64,000 nt of DNA from Bacillus sp. FSL H8-0547 (GCA_038002745.1 JBBODD010000001.1:3782001-3846000); one strand, 5' to 3'; positions 1-8,402 are shown, numbered from the stretch's first letter. Notes: generated from the sequence alone by a model not told the origin. Numbers and translations: made by a program.

Positions 1-2
1 AC

Positions 3-827
3 ATTGAAAAATCAGAACCGCTGCTTATGAAGCAGGAAGCGGAAAATAATTTGGCGCTGGGACTCCTGTCTGTTTTTAAAAAGACGGTTCCGGCTTCAGA
101 CGTATATACCGCTCTGATGGAAACAGAAGGGGCACCTGCGGCAGCGCTGCTTATGACGCCCCCTCACAATTTAATTCTTACATATAATAACGAACTAATC
201 AGTGAAACGTTGATTGCTGAAATGGTCAGACAGCTGATATCAGCAGGGGTTTCTGTGCCGGGTGCTGTCGGTGAGAGGTACTGGACAGAAAGATTTGCCA
301 AAGAGTGGGCCGAACAGGCGGGGATTAGAGCCGACATTGTGATGGAGCAAAAAATCTATCAGCTTCATGAGGTGCAGCCTGTAGCTGTCAGTGAAGGGAG
401 CTTTCAAAAAGCAAAACTTGAACACCTGCCGCTTTTAACAGAGTGGATGGCGGACTTTATGACGTTTACAAATGAGCCCCCGATCACGACTCTACAGGCA
501 GCAGAAAGAATGAAGAAATTTCTCGCTGAGGACTCTATTTACATCTGGTCGGTTGACGGAATACCTGTTTCGATGGCAAAAAAATCGCGGTCAACTCAAA
601 ACGGCATAACGGTATCCCTTGTATACACTCCGGAAAAATTCAGGGGAAGAGGATATGCGAGCAGCTGCGTGTCCGCACTCAGCAGTGAGCTCTTGAAGGA
701 TTATTCATTCTGCACTCTATATACAGACTTATCAAATCCTACATCAAACAGCATCTATCAGAAAATAGGCTACAAGCCGATCCAGGATTCTGTGATGATT
801 TCATTTTCAAATCAAGGAGCAGTTTAA
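3..827 (+). CDS. GNAT family N-acetyltransferase (5' partial)
   Basis: Probable acetyl-CoA-dependent N-acetyltransferase; the substrate is unknown. The C-terminal half carries the GNAT core: a beta-strand followed by RGRGYAS-like acetyl-CoA binding residues (FRGRGYASSCVSAL) and the late signature YTDLSNPTSNSIYQKIGY. The frame is open to the left edge, and the residues before the first ATG (position 27) read like the usual family N-terminus ahead of the 'EEAENNLALG' block, so the true start is probably outside the window. The gene ends just before a strong terminator and no partner gene is visible. The family assignment is firm and the substrate unassigned. Confidence 0.85.
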   Translation: MEKSEPLLMKQEAENNLALGLLSVFKKTVPASDVYTALMETEGAPAAALLMTPPHNLILTYNNELISETLIAEMVRQLISAGVSVPGAVGERYWTERFAKEWAEQAGIRADIVMEQKIYQLHEVQPVAVSEGSFQKAKLEHLPLLTEWMADFMTFTNEPPITTLQAAERMKKFLAEDSIYIWSVDGIPVSMAKKSRSTQNGITVSLVYTPEKFRGRGYASSCVSALSSELLKDYSFCTLYTDLSNPTSNSIYQKIGYKPIQDSVMISFSNQGAV

Positions 828-851
828 ATGTTTCCGGTTCACTTTTATACT

Positions 852-889
852 CAAGACTGCTTCTAAACAGCAGTCTTGGGTTTTTTTTT
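852..889 (+). terminator. Rho-independent terminator
   Basis: Ten-base arms CAAGACTGCT and AGCAGTCTTG around a 7-base loop are followed by a run of T. It ends the GNAT transcript. Confidence 0.9.
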
Positions 890-920
890 GTTGGTGTGGA
901 GCGATGCCCAGTGTATCCCC

Positions 921-1054
921 GGATGCCAGCAGTAAAATGGATTCCTATAAGTTGTTGTTGCAGAAATAGAGGGTACCATTTTAGCGAAATGCATCCCTGT
1001 AAATTGCTAACCGCTAAATATAGGGTAACATTCTGGGAAAAATGCTTCCCCATA
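921..1054. repeat. Three imperfect ~32-bp palindromic units at ~51-bp spacing
   Basis: Units near 921-950, 971-1001 and 1023-1054 share the pattern GG(G)T-x-CCATT ... AATG-x-TCCC, each an imperfect hairpin. The middle unit, with arms ending in ATTT and AAAT around AGCG, is the clearest. The third has arms starting GGGTAACATT and ending AATGCTTCCC. They sit in a gene-free stretch (890-1545) directly before the larger 121-bp repeats. No coding signal is convincing here. Confidence 0.45.
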
Positions 1055-1083
1055 CAAAGCACCATTAACGCGCTTCCTTATCT

Positions 1084-1481
1084 GACTCCCGGAGCTAAAC
1101 GAGCGATTCCGCTTTTCGCATGTCCAGCTCCGTCTCCTAGTCCTTCTGTCAGAACAAAATCACTGAAAAAGTCAAACCCGGACTTTTCCGGTGATTTCTT
1201 ATCTGCCTGCCAGGCCTGAACAGTCGATTCCGCTTTTCGCATTGTCCAGCTCCATCAGCCAACTCCTCCGTCAGAACAAAATCGCCCAAAAAGGCAAACC
1301 CGGCCTTTCTGGTCAATTTCTTTTCTGCCTGTCGGAGCTAAACGGCTGATTCCGCTTTTCCCATGTCCAGCTCCGCCTCCTAGTCCTTCTGTCAGAACAA
1401 AATCACCGAAAAAGTCAAACCCGGACTTTTCCGGTGATTTCTTATCTGACTGCCAGGCCTGAACAGTCGGCTCCGCTTTTC
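1084..1481. repeat. Tandem ~121-bp Bacillaceae-type intergenic repeats (three copies plus a partial)
   Basis: Three head-to-tail copies begin at TGTCCAGCTCC (1121, 1243, 1364). Each ends with ...GATTCCGCTTTTC or a variant. A partial copy consisting only of the right end precedes them at 1084-1120. Copies 1 and 3 are almost identical and copy 2 is diverged. Inside each copy is an inverted repeat: AAATCACcGaAAAAGTC faces GGACTTTTcCGGTGATTT in copy 3. The TGTCCAGCTCC start and CTGAACAGTCG...CGCTTTTC end resemble a dispersed element that I recall from Bacillaceae genomes. There is no transposase. Confidence 0.8.
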
Positions 1482-1545
1482 TGGCGCATTCCATGGTTTC
1501 AATGTTTCCCAAATGTGGAAATGAAAGGTGAAAGGCGGTGGGAGG

Positions 1546-2871
1546 ATGAAAACACAGGTTTTAGTCATTGGCGGGGGAGTTGGAGGGTTGACCGCTGCTC
1601 TGAAGCTTGCCAAGTGCGGGATCGATGTCTGCGTGGTAGAACAGACAAAAGGCTCCCCGCATTTGTATAAAGGGGAGCTGCTTCAGCCGAAAAGTCTTGA
1701 AATCTTTGACGCTCTCGGTTTATCAGAGCCTGTTCTAAGATCAGGACACCGGATCAATGAAATTGAAATGAATGAAATGAAACGTAAGAAAGGTTCATAT
1801 AGATTGCTTGGATCAGCTGTAATGCGTTACGGAATCATTGAGAGCAAGTTCAATTTTGCTTTGATGATCCCCCATGAAAAATTAAAGGAACTCCTGCTTG
1901 AAGAAGCCAAAAAGTTTCCTTCTTTCCATTACATACAGCCCGCGCGATTCAAGGCATTCAGTGATGATTCAACAGCGATTGTATCAATGGGAAAAGAGGA
2001 AGTGGAAATTCAGGCAGATTATTTTATCGGTGCTGAAGGAAGAAAATCAAACGTCAGAAAAGCGATGAATGTCAGCCTGAATGAGCATGAATATGATCAT
2101 CACTTTTTAACCGTCACATTCAAAAGGCCGGCTGACATGACGGAAGGAAAAATCATCTCTACACCTCATGCTTTTCTCGGACTCTTTCCCCTTCCTGACA
2201 ATGAAGTCAGAACGGTCTACCTCATTCAGTCAGGTGCCTATCAGTCCCTTAAGGCAAAAGGCATTGAACATTTTCACAAGAAGTATATCGACTTGTGTCC
2301 TGAACTTGATGGCTATGTGACCGAACTTACGGAGTGGAAGAAGATCCAGCTGATGATTCCCGTTCATTTCCACGCAGATTCATATGTGTCGGGGAACATG
2401 GCGATTCTCGGAGATTCTGCGCACAGCGTGCATCCGATGGCAGGGGAAGGCATGAATCTTGCCATACAGGACGGAGATGTGCTCGGCGAACTGCTGTGCT
2501 GGATGTACAGGCATAATGAACTCAGTCAGGATAATTTAAAGTGGTATGAAAAAGTCCGCAAGTCAAGGGTGGATTTTATTTTAAGCCTCAGCCACCTGTC
2601 CGCGCTAGCGTATTCAAAGCCTTTCAGGTACTTTGGTACACTCAGAAACAGAAGCCTCAAACAGATGACAGATGATGAAAAGCTTCATACAAAGCAAATG
2701 CTTAATATTTCGGGACTTGGAATATGGAAGGAATCGTTTGTGGACAGGCTGATTCAGATTGGCCTGATGCCGGCGAGATCGATCCAGAATATTGAATTTT
2801 TGCATACCCGCTACATGTTCACGTATGAAAATGATTATCCGTGGGAAGCGAAAGGGAGGTACAGCCGTTGA
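1546..2871 (+). CDS. FAD-dependent monooxygenase, PHBH/UbiH type
   Basis: Predicted flavin aromatic or polyprenyl hydroxylase. The Rossmann GxGxxG (VLVIGGGVGGLTAA) is at the N-terminus, and the second FAD site GDSAHSVHPMAGEGMNLAIQD is near residue 290, both hallmarks of the PHBH fold. I prefer ATG 1546 over the in-frame GTG at 1528, because the Rossmann strand begins immediately after it and an AAAGGCGG site lies upstream. The protein is 441 aa, normal for the class. The stop overlaps the start of the methyltransferase gene by one base (TGATG), so the two are translationally coupled and probably modify one small molecule (hydroxylation then methylation). The substrate cannot be told from sequence. 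Confidence 0.85.
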   Translation: MKTQVLVIGGGVGGLTAALKLAKCGIDVCVVEQTKGSPHLYKGELLQPKSLEIFDALGLSEPVLRSGHRINEIEMNEMKRKKGSYRLLGSAVMRYGIIESKFNFALMIPHEKLKELLLEEAKKFPSFHYIQPARFKAFSDDSTAIVSMGKEEVEIQADYFIGAEGRKSNVRKAMNVSLNEHEYDHHFLTVTFKRPADMTEGKIISTPHAFLGLFPLPDNEVRTVYLIQSGAYQSLKAKGIEHFHKKYIDLCPELDGYVTELTEWKKIQLMIPVHFHADSYVSGNMAILGDSAHSVHPMAGEGMNLAIQDGDVLGELLCWMYRHNELSQDNLKWYEKVRKSRVDFILSLSHLSALAYSKPFRYFGTLRNRSLKQMTDDEKLHTKQMLNISGLGIWKESFVDRLIQIGLMPARSIQNIEFLHTRYMFTYENDYPWEAKGRYSR

Positions 2872-3878
2872 TGATTGCTGAATATGTAAGGCTTTACAAA
2901 GCGAGAAGCTGGATGAAGAAGAATTTGCCGTTTTTATACAGCTGGCACGCATATGTCGGGTATGAACTTGATCTGTTTGAAATTTTTAAATCTCCAAAAA
3001 CGATCGAAGAGGTTGCAGCCAGTCATTCATTAGAAACAGAGATTCTTGAACGCTGGGTGGAAGTTGGGGTCTCTATTAAGTACCTTAAAAAGGTTTCAAG
3101 AAATAAATTTAAAACCTCAAGAAGCTTTATGCTGCCTGACAGCAAGCGTGATCCAAAGTCTGTCGGCATTTTGCTGAAAGAAATGATGGAGCTGCACATC
3201 CCCGCGCTTTTGACATACCCGTCCATTATGAAAACAGATGAACGCCAGACCTTTGATCACAAACAGCACGGAGCGACTGTTGCAGAAACCTCTGCTATGC
3301 TGGAACAGCTTGCTTATCCTAAGCTTGTGCAGATTCTAAAGAAAAACAGCATCCATACGGTTGTGGATGTAGGCTGCGGACATGGGGGCTACATGCAGAA
3401 GCTGTCCAAGTCGTTTCCAGGTTTAAAATTAACAGGTGTTGAAGTGAACAAGGAAGTGGCTGAGGAAGCGGCCAATCGATGCAGTGAGCTTAAAAACATT
3501 TCAATTGATTGTATGGATATTGAAGAATGGTCGCCCGAAAATAAAGCAGACCTGATCATGATGAATAATCTGCTTCACTATCTCTCTCCAGAAAAACGTC
3601 CGAAAGTCATCAGCAGATTAAGCAGCTCTCTTTCTGCAAATGGAATGATTACGATTATAACGCCAATTCGAAAGCCAAAGCATGGAAAGCAATTTTCAAG
3701 TGTCTTTAATAGTTTTTTTACCGCTTTTGATAATTTGTACGCTCTTCCCACAAAAAGAGAACTGGATGCTCTTGCAAAACAGTCCGGCATGAAACTTCAA
3801 AGCCTGAAACCAATCATTCGTGAAGGCGGCTGGTATTTTGCCACTCTGGTCAATCATGCGGGCACAAAAGCCGACTAA
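2871..3878 (+). CDS. SAM-dependent methyltransferase with N-terminal winged-helix dimerisation domain
   Basis: Class I methyltransferase. Motif I, VVDVGCGHGGYMQKL, lies near residues 165-180, followed by the acidic VEVN and the post-motif MMNNLLHYLSPEKRP region. The first ~110 residues resemble the winged-helix dimerisation domain of small-molecule O-methyltransferases (TIEEVAASHSLETEILERWVEVG). The start is ATG 2871, sharing its A with the TGA of the monooxygenase and preceded by GGGAGG. An upstream in-frame GTG (2841) would lie inside the monooxygenase and is less likely. It forms a two-gene unit closed by a terminator at 3891. The acceptor is unknown. Confidence 0.85.
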   Translation: MIAEYVRLYKARSWMKKNLPFLYSWHAYVGYELDLFEIFKSPKTIEEVAASHSLETEILERWVEVGVSIKYLKKVSRNKFKTSRSFMLPDSKRDPKSVGILLKEMMELHIPALLTYPSIMKTDERQTFDHKQHGATVAETSAMLEQLAYPKLVQILKKNSIHTVVDVGCGHGGYMQKLSKSFPGLKLTGVEVNKEVAEEAANRCSELKNISIDCMDIEEWSPENKADLIMMNNLLHYLSPEKRPKVISRLSSSLSANGMITIITPIRKPKHGKQFSSVFNSFFTAFDNLYALPTKRELDALAKQSGMKLQSLKPIIREGGWYFATLVNHAGTKAD

Positions 3879-3890
3879 ATATGTTCGTTT

Positions 3891-3924
3891 AAAAAGGCCA
3901 ACTGCTTTAAAGTTGGCCTTTTTT
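3891..3924 (+). terminator. Rho-independent terminator
   Basis: Arms AAAAAGGCCAACT and AGTTGGCCTTTTT close the monooxygenase/methyltransferase unit. Confidence 0.9.
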
Positions 3925-4046
3925 ATCGAACCGAGAGGATGCAACGGATATTGATTGATACTAATAGTTTTTGAGATTATACTTGGGATTGGATGTGATT
4001 ACCACTTATCATACATATTAGTGACCATTTTATTTGGAGGTTTTTT

Positions 4047-4784
4047 ATGAAATTAGCGAATAAGGCAGCACTTGTAACAGGAGCTTCCCGGGGTCTGGGA
4101 AAAGCTATTGCTATGGAGCTCGCTCGCCAGGGAGCTGAGGTTTACATAAATTATTCATCGTCTGAGCAGCAGGCGCTGGATGTGCTTTCACAGATAAGAG
4201 AGGAGGGGGGCAAAGCATTTCTTGCCCAGGGAGATCTTACTTCCGAGCAAGGGATTAAAAAGGCAGCCGCAGAAAGGACGTATGACATTCTGGTTAATAA
4301 TGCCACTGGTCCCCAGCCGGAGCTGTCCTTGGAAGAGGCAACATGGAAAGACTACGAAGACCAGCTTGTTTTCTTTGTGAAAGCTCCGCTCCTTCTGCTT
4401 AAAGAGGTCCTTCCTGGAATGAAGCAAAAAAGAAACGGTTCAGTCATAAACATAGGCAGTGAAGTCATAGCTCTTGGAAACTCGCATTTTTCCAGTTATG
4501 TTACAGCAAAATCAGCCATGCTGGGGATGACCCGGTCATGGGCAAGTGAACTCGGAGAATACGGTATCCGGGTTAATTTAGTCAATCCGGGCTTTATTCC
4601 GGTAGAGCGTCATCGTGATGTAGGTGCAAAGGATATCGCTGCCTATCAATCAGGCGTTCCCCTGAATAGGATGGGAACACCTGAGGAGCTTGCGAGGACA
4701 GTTGCCTTTCTTGCGTCAGATGATTCAGCCTATATAACGGGACAAACGATTACAGTGAATGGCGGGAACACATATGGCATTTAA
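4047..4784 (+). CDS. SDR family oxidoreductase (FabG-like)
   Basis: Classical short-chain dehydrogenase/reductase of 245 aa. The cofactor loop TGASRGLGKA is near residue 10. The NNAG position reads NNATGP, a mild deviation. The catalytic Ser lies in NIGSEVI with YxxxK as YVTAKSAM, and the C-terminal GQTITVNGG signature is present. It is related to 3-oxoacyl-ACP reductases, but no lipid genes adjoin it, so the substrate is open. A TTGGAGG site precedes the ATG. It runs convergently into alaX and the two stop regions overlap by 4 bp, with no room for a terminator between them. Confidence 0.85.
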   Translation: MKLANKAALVTGASRGLGKAIAMELARQGAEVYINYSSSEQQALDVLSQIREEGGKAFLAQGDLTSEQGIKKAAAERTYDILVNNATGPQPELSLEEATWKDYEDQLVFFVKAPLLLLKEVLPGMKQKRNGSVINIGSEVIALGNSHFSSYVTAKSAMLGMTRSWASELGEYGIRVNLVNPGFIPVERHRDVGAKDIAAYQSGVPLNRMGTPEELARTVAFLASDDSAYITGQTITVNGGNTYGI

Positions 4785-5971
4785 TCACGCAGATGTTTTT
4801 CTGTCATTCTGTCGATTTCCATTTTCACAGCTTGAAAGAACGCTTCAGTTTCGCTGACGTCTGCTAATTTGGCCTGCGCCAGTTTTTCGCTTCCTCCGCC
4901 TTTGCCGCTGAAATCTTTCAGGCACTCTCTAATGGTATTGCCGGCATGGATGCTGTTTTGTTGACTGAATAAAACAGCATGCTCACTCATAGAGCCAAGC
5001 AGAACAAATTCTTTTCCGCTACCATGGAATTTTGCTGCCAGTAATTGAAGATCTTTCAGTGATGCCCTTTCTTTAAGGACTGCTGCCAGTTTTCCAGGCT
5101 GGTCAGTGTTTATTTTTTCTGTAAGCAGTAAAGCATTCTCAGTTTTCAAAAATTCCAGTTCTTTGTTAATCTGCTTCAGTTCTTGATCGATTGAATGGAG
5201 CCGCTCAGGGATTTCTTCCTGTGATGATTGAAAAAAGCGCGCTGTACGTTTAACAAGTTTATGTACTTCCTGAAACTCTGACAGGGCTCGTATGCCGCAT
5301 TTAAAATGAAGTCTGATCCTGCCTTTTTGCTTTTCCGTTTTTATCAGCTTCATCAGGCCGATTTCACCTGTACCTGCGGTGTGTGTACCGCAGCACGCTG
5401 AGGTATCGATTCCGTCGATCTGTACAATGCGAAGGGGTCCATCCACGTCCGGAATCTTTCTTAACGGCAGGTTTTTAAGGTCATCTGCACCGGCAAAAAA
5501 GGTATGGATCTTTCGATTTTCAAAAATATAGTGATTGGCTTTGTTTTCAACTTCGGTCATCTGATCTTCAGATAGGTGCGGTGTATTCAGATCGATTGTG
5601 ACGGTCTCTGCACCAAGATGGAAGCTTTCAGTTTCATAACCGTACAGCTCAAGGCAGACTGCCGACAGAAGGTGCTGTCCTGAGTGATGCTGCATGTGAT
5701 CCATTCTGCGGGCGTCGTCAAGAAGGCAGTTTACAGACATGCCTTCAGGGTATTCAGAAACTATATGGTAAAGTTCATTCTCTACTTCTATTAAATCATG
5801 AACTGGAATCGTTCCAATCGTTCCGCTGTCTGAAGGCTGGCCGCCGCCTTCGGGATAAAAAGCAGTCTCTTTGAGGATAACAGCTCTTTGACCGTTTATT
5901 TTTGTGAAGCGGACAATCTCTGTCTGCCATTCAAATGTTTTTGGGGAAGTATAATAGAGTTTTTCAGTCAT
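4781..5971 (-). CDS. alaX: Alanyl-tRNA editing protein AlaX (long form)
   Basis: Trans-editing hydrolase that removes Ser or Gly mischarged onto tRNA-Ala. It has an AlaRS-like N-terminal barrel with YPEGGGQPSD, the zinc HxxxH (H96-SGQ-H100 in HHSGQHLLSA), the second zinc motif CCGTH near residue 195, and a C-terminal DHHA1-like domain (FSGKGGGSEKLAQAK). The coiled-coil spacer and DHHA1 tail make it the long form (396 aa). I chose the ATG at 5971 because AAAGGA lies 8-9 bases ahead; an earlier in-frame ATG (5989) overlaps that ribosome binding site. It lies alone on the minus strand. Confidence 0.93.
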   Translation of the reverse strand: MTEKLYYTSPKTFEWQTEIVRFTKINGQRAVILKETAFYPEGGGQPSDSGTIGTIPVHDLIEVENELYHIVSEYPEGMSVNCLLDDARRMDHMQHHSGQHLLSAVCLELYGYETESFHLGAETVTIDLNTPHLSEDQMTEVENKANHYIFENRKIHTFFAGADDLKNLPLRKIPDVDGPLRIVQIDGIDTSACCGTHTAGTGEIGLMKLIKTEKQKGRIRLHFKCGIRALSEFQEVHKLVKRTARFFQSSQEEIPERLHSIDQELKQINKELEFLKTENALLLTEKINTDQPGKLAAVLKERASLKDLQLLAAKFHGSGKEFVLLGSMSEHAVLFSQQNSIHAGNTIRECLKDFSGKGGGSEKLAQAKLADVSETEAFFQAVKMEIDRMTEKHLRD

Positions 5972-6089
5972 AAGCGTTAGTCCTTTCATCGTGGAATGTC
6001 TTACATTCTATCAAAAGCGGAGTGATTTTGCGTAAAGATTGTTAAGATTTCAGAAAAATTAGCTTTACGAAGGAATTGTTGTATCTACT

Positions 6090-6106
6090 TAACACGTTAT
6101 GTGTTA
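6090..6106. promoter_or_regulatory. Inverted repeat upstream of the B12-sensor operon
   Basis: TAACAC-gttat-GTGTTA, six-base perfect arms, lies about 90 bp before the sensor start in an AT-rich stretch. It is a candidate operator with no known binder. Confidence 0.35.
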
Positions 6107-6197
6107 CGCTTAACCTAACAATCTCATATTGCGCAATCCCTTTTTCCGCTGTCCTTAGGCTGATAAAAACATACAAACGATTGGTAGGTGATTTATA

Positions 6198-6890
6198 ATG
6201 AATCCCGTAGAAGAAATGAGTCAATTGTTTATTGATGGGGAACTTGGCCTTTCGTGGAGCTTATTGAACAGTCTGCTTGAAACGGATACGACAAGCACTG
6301 AGGTGTATGGCTTTTTATCAGATACTATGGACAATGTACTGGAACTCTGGGAGATGAATCGCGCAACAGTAGCAGATGAATATGTTGCAGCGGCTGTCTG
6401 CAAATCGATGATTGCAACCTATTACTACCAAAAAGTCGAAAAAATACATACACACTCCTTTTTATCACTGCCTGCAGCAGTTAAGCCGCGTGTTATGCTG
6501 CTTTCTATGAGAAATGAAGATCATGCGGTCGGAAGCATTATGACTTCATTCTTGTTTAGAGAATTTGGCTGGGAAGCATGCTGCATCGAATCCAATGTGA
6601 CCATTGATTACATTTGCCAGTATGCCGAACGCTGGAAGCCTGATGTGATTGCCTTCACAACTAGTCTTGTTTCAAATATTCCAGCGGTTATTGAATACGT
6701 CTCGCAATTGCAGAATCTGACTTTTTCTCCAACTGTCATGCTTGGAGGAAAACAGACAAGTGATTTTGATGTCGATTATTACTGCCCTCCAAACACCGTG
6801 GTGATTCAAAACATAGTTCAGCTTAAAAGCTGGCTTCAAAATACTAATTCAAGGACTGAACGCCATGGAAATGCAATTAATCGCAAGTAA
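6198..6890 (+). CDS. Cobalamin-binding sensor protein, CarH/LitR-like cap plus B12 domain
   Basis: Free-standing cobalamin-binding module of 230 aa. Residues 1-90 form the four-helix cap. Residues ~96-220 form the Rossmann-like B12 domain with E107-x-H109-x-x-G112, where H109 would be the lower axial ligand. The cap carries W51-x9-E61-Y62, matching the W-x9-EH motif of B12 photoreceptors (CarH/LitR) except that the final His is Tyr. There is no methyltransferase partner and no DNA-binding domain. It overlaps the histidine kinase gene by 26 bases, implying coupled translation and a direct sensor-kinase relation. A light- or cobalamin-state sensing role is inference. An AGGTGAT site precedes the ATG. 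Confidence 0.8.
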   Translation: MNPVEEMSQLFIDGELGLSWSLLNSLLETDTTSTEVYGFLSDTMDNVLELWEMNRATVADEYVAAAVCKSMIATYYYQKVEKIHTHSFLSLPAAVKPRVMLLSMRNEDHAVGSIMTSFLFREFGWEACCIESNVTIDYICQYAERWKPDVIAFTTSLVSNIPAVIEYVSQLQNLTFSPTVMLGGKQTSDFDVDYYCPPNTVVIQNIVQLKSWLQNTNSRTERHGNAINRK

Positions 6891-7974
6891 ATATGACAAA
6901 ATCCCATTTCCTTACTTTCTGGTGGACAGAAAGCTGAATATTGTTTCCGTATCAAGATGCACGTTTACGATTTTCGATGAAGAATTAAACTTTCTTGATG
7001 TTGTAGGGATCGGAAGCAAGAAAAAAGCAGCTAAATTTATTCTCGACACGCCGTCGATTACGAAAATAGAGCTGAATTTAAAAACAAAGTCAAATCCGAT
7101 GACACTTTTTGATGTCTATATTCAATATGAAGGGAAAAATTTCATTCATATTTTCTGCATAGACAAAGAGGAAAGTGTAGATCAGATTTATCAGGCAGTC
7201 AAAACGCTTGAAGGTGATTTGCTGTATGCGAACCTGAATCTTCTTGAAAAACAGGAACAGCTCGAAAAGTCCCTTCAGCAAATGAAGGAAATAGCCATCA
7301 AGCAGGACAGTCTGGCAACGGTAGGCCAGATAGCTGCAAGCATCGCCCATGAAATCCGAAATCCGCTCACGAGCGTGAAAGGTTTTCTGCAGCTCCTTAA
7401 GCCTCATTTAATTGAGATTGGAAAAGGACACTATGCGGACGTTGCCCTGGAAGAACTGAACCGCGCAAATGAGATTATCTATGAATTTCTTAATAATTCA
7501 AAAGCGCCGATAGAATCGAAACAGCCTGTGCTATTGAGCAAACTTCTCAATGATATTGTCCTGATCTGCAAAAGCGAAGCGATACTGGCAAATTGTGAAT
7601 TAACGTGCAGCATTATTGATGAGGAAGTCTATCTACATGTTGATATTAAACAGATGAAGCAAGTACTCCTGAACATGATGCGAAATGCAATGGAAGCTAT
7701 TCAGATCAGCAAGCAGAAAAAAAGCGGTAACATATCTATTACGACGAGGCTTGACAGCGGCAAAATTGTGATTCAGGTGAAAGATAACGGAATCGGCATG
7801 AACCAGGATACCCTTAATTCTCTTTTTAAACCTTTCTTTACTACAAAAGAACAGGGAACCGGCATCGGACTCTCTGTCTGCATGGAAATTGTCAAAGCCA
7901 ATAACGGGAATATTGATGTCATCAGCGAGGAAGGGTATGGATCTGCTTTCAGCATTACCCTGCCTGTTAAATAA
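6865..7974 (+). CDS. Cytosolic sensor histidine kinase, sporulation phosphorelay type
   Basis: Soluble 369-aa kinase without membrane segments. Residues 1-105 look like a PAS-type sensor (FPYFLVDRKLNIVSVS), followed by a short coiled coil. The HisKA box IAASIAHEIRNPLTSVKGF has phospho-acceptor H162, and the ATPase domain has NMMRNAMEAI (N box), DNGIGM (G1) and GTGIGLSVCMEIV (G2). The H-box wording closely follows KinA-type kinases that feed Spo0F. No response regulator is adjacent, as for those kinases. AAGGA lies 9 bases before ATG 6865, inside the preceding B12-sensor gene. The likely input is that sensor. A terminator follows. Confidence 0.88.
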   Translation: MEMQLIASKYDKIPFPYFLVDRKLNIVSVSRCTFTIFDEELNFLDVVGIGSKKKAAKFILDTPSITKIELNLKTKSNPMTLFDVYIQYEGKNFIHIFCIDKEESVDQIYQAVKTLEGDLLYANLNLLEKQEQLEKSLQQMKEIAIKQDSLATVGQIAASIAHEIRNPLTSVKGFLQLLKPHLIEIGKGHYADVALEELNRANEIIYEFLNNSKAPIESKQPVLLSKLLNDIVLICKSEAILANCELTCSIIDEEVYLHVDIKQMKQVLLNMMRNAMEAIQISKQKKSGNISITTRLDSGKIVIQVKDNGIGMNQDTLNSLFKPFFTTKEQGTGIGLSVCMEIVKANNGNIDVISEEGYGSAFSITLPVK

Positions 7975-7977
7975 GCA

Positions 7978-8008
7978 AAAACCGGATTGCGCCGCAATCC
8001 GGTTTTTT
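7978..8008 (+). terminator. Rho-independent terminator
   Basis: Arms AACCGGATTGCG and GCAATCCGGTT are followed by T-rich sequence. It ends the sensor-kinase operon. Confidence 0.9.
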
Positions 8009-8097
8009 CGCACAACAAAACAAAGTGCATGATCAGTCAAAAAAAGAAATAAAATTCTATTTTAAGCGTATACTAGTTAAAAAAAGGAGTTATGCGC

Positions 8098-8307
8098 ATG
8101 TACTTTGCTAAAAAGGGTGCTGAAGAGCCCGTTACGATCATCGAAGATACAACTGTATACGCTTGCGAATCCGAGTCCTGCAACGGCTGGATGAGAAAAG
8201 ATTTTTCAACGGAAGATCTGTCATGTCCGATGTGCGGAAGCACGATGGCAGAAGAAGTGCGTGAACTTCCTCAAATTAAAATGGATTATAATCCTTTCAG
8301 TAAATAA
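8098..8307 (+). CDS. ydjO: YdjO-family cold-inducible small zinc-ribbon-like protein
   Basis: Protein of 69 aa with the family pattern: an aromatic residue then C-x4-C-x-GW-x-RK-x-F, followed by CPMCGS. The paired Cys look like a small metal-binding ribbon. Its close relative in B. subtilis, YdjO, is annotated as cold-inducible; the molecular role is unknown. The start is ATG 8098, eight bases after AAAAGGAG; an in-frame ATG at 8092 is only two bases from it. A second paralogue lies 256 bp downstream with its own promoter. Confidence 0.85.
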   Translation: MYFAKKGAEEPVTIIEDTTVYACESESCNGWMRKDFSTEDLSCPMCGSTMAEEVRELPQIKMDYNPFSK

Positions 8308-8310
8308 GTG

Positions 8311-8341
8311 CAGGCTGCCTTTAACGGCAGCCTATTACTTT
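8311..8341 (+). terminator. Probable terminator
   Basis: The hairpin AGGCTGCC-tttaac-GGCAGCCT is followed by a weak T-rich tail just after the first ydjO gene. Confidence 0.6.
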
Positions 8342-8402
8342 TGGTAAAGGTCAGGCAGGCAGTTTATCTTGCACGAAAGCAGAGCTGCAGCAAGATGGTC
8401 TG

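Noticed and set aside
1084-1481. Possible CRISPR array
   Set aside because: Units are ~121 bp, directly adjoining, with no short identical repeats separated by unique spacers and no cas genes.
896-1512. Several open frames in the repeat region (both strands)
   Set aside because: They lie wholly inside the tandem and palindromic repeats, lack ribosome binding sites, and repeat their own sequence because the DNA repeats.
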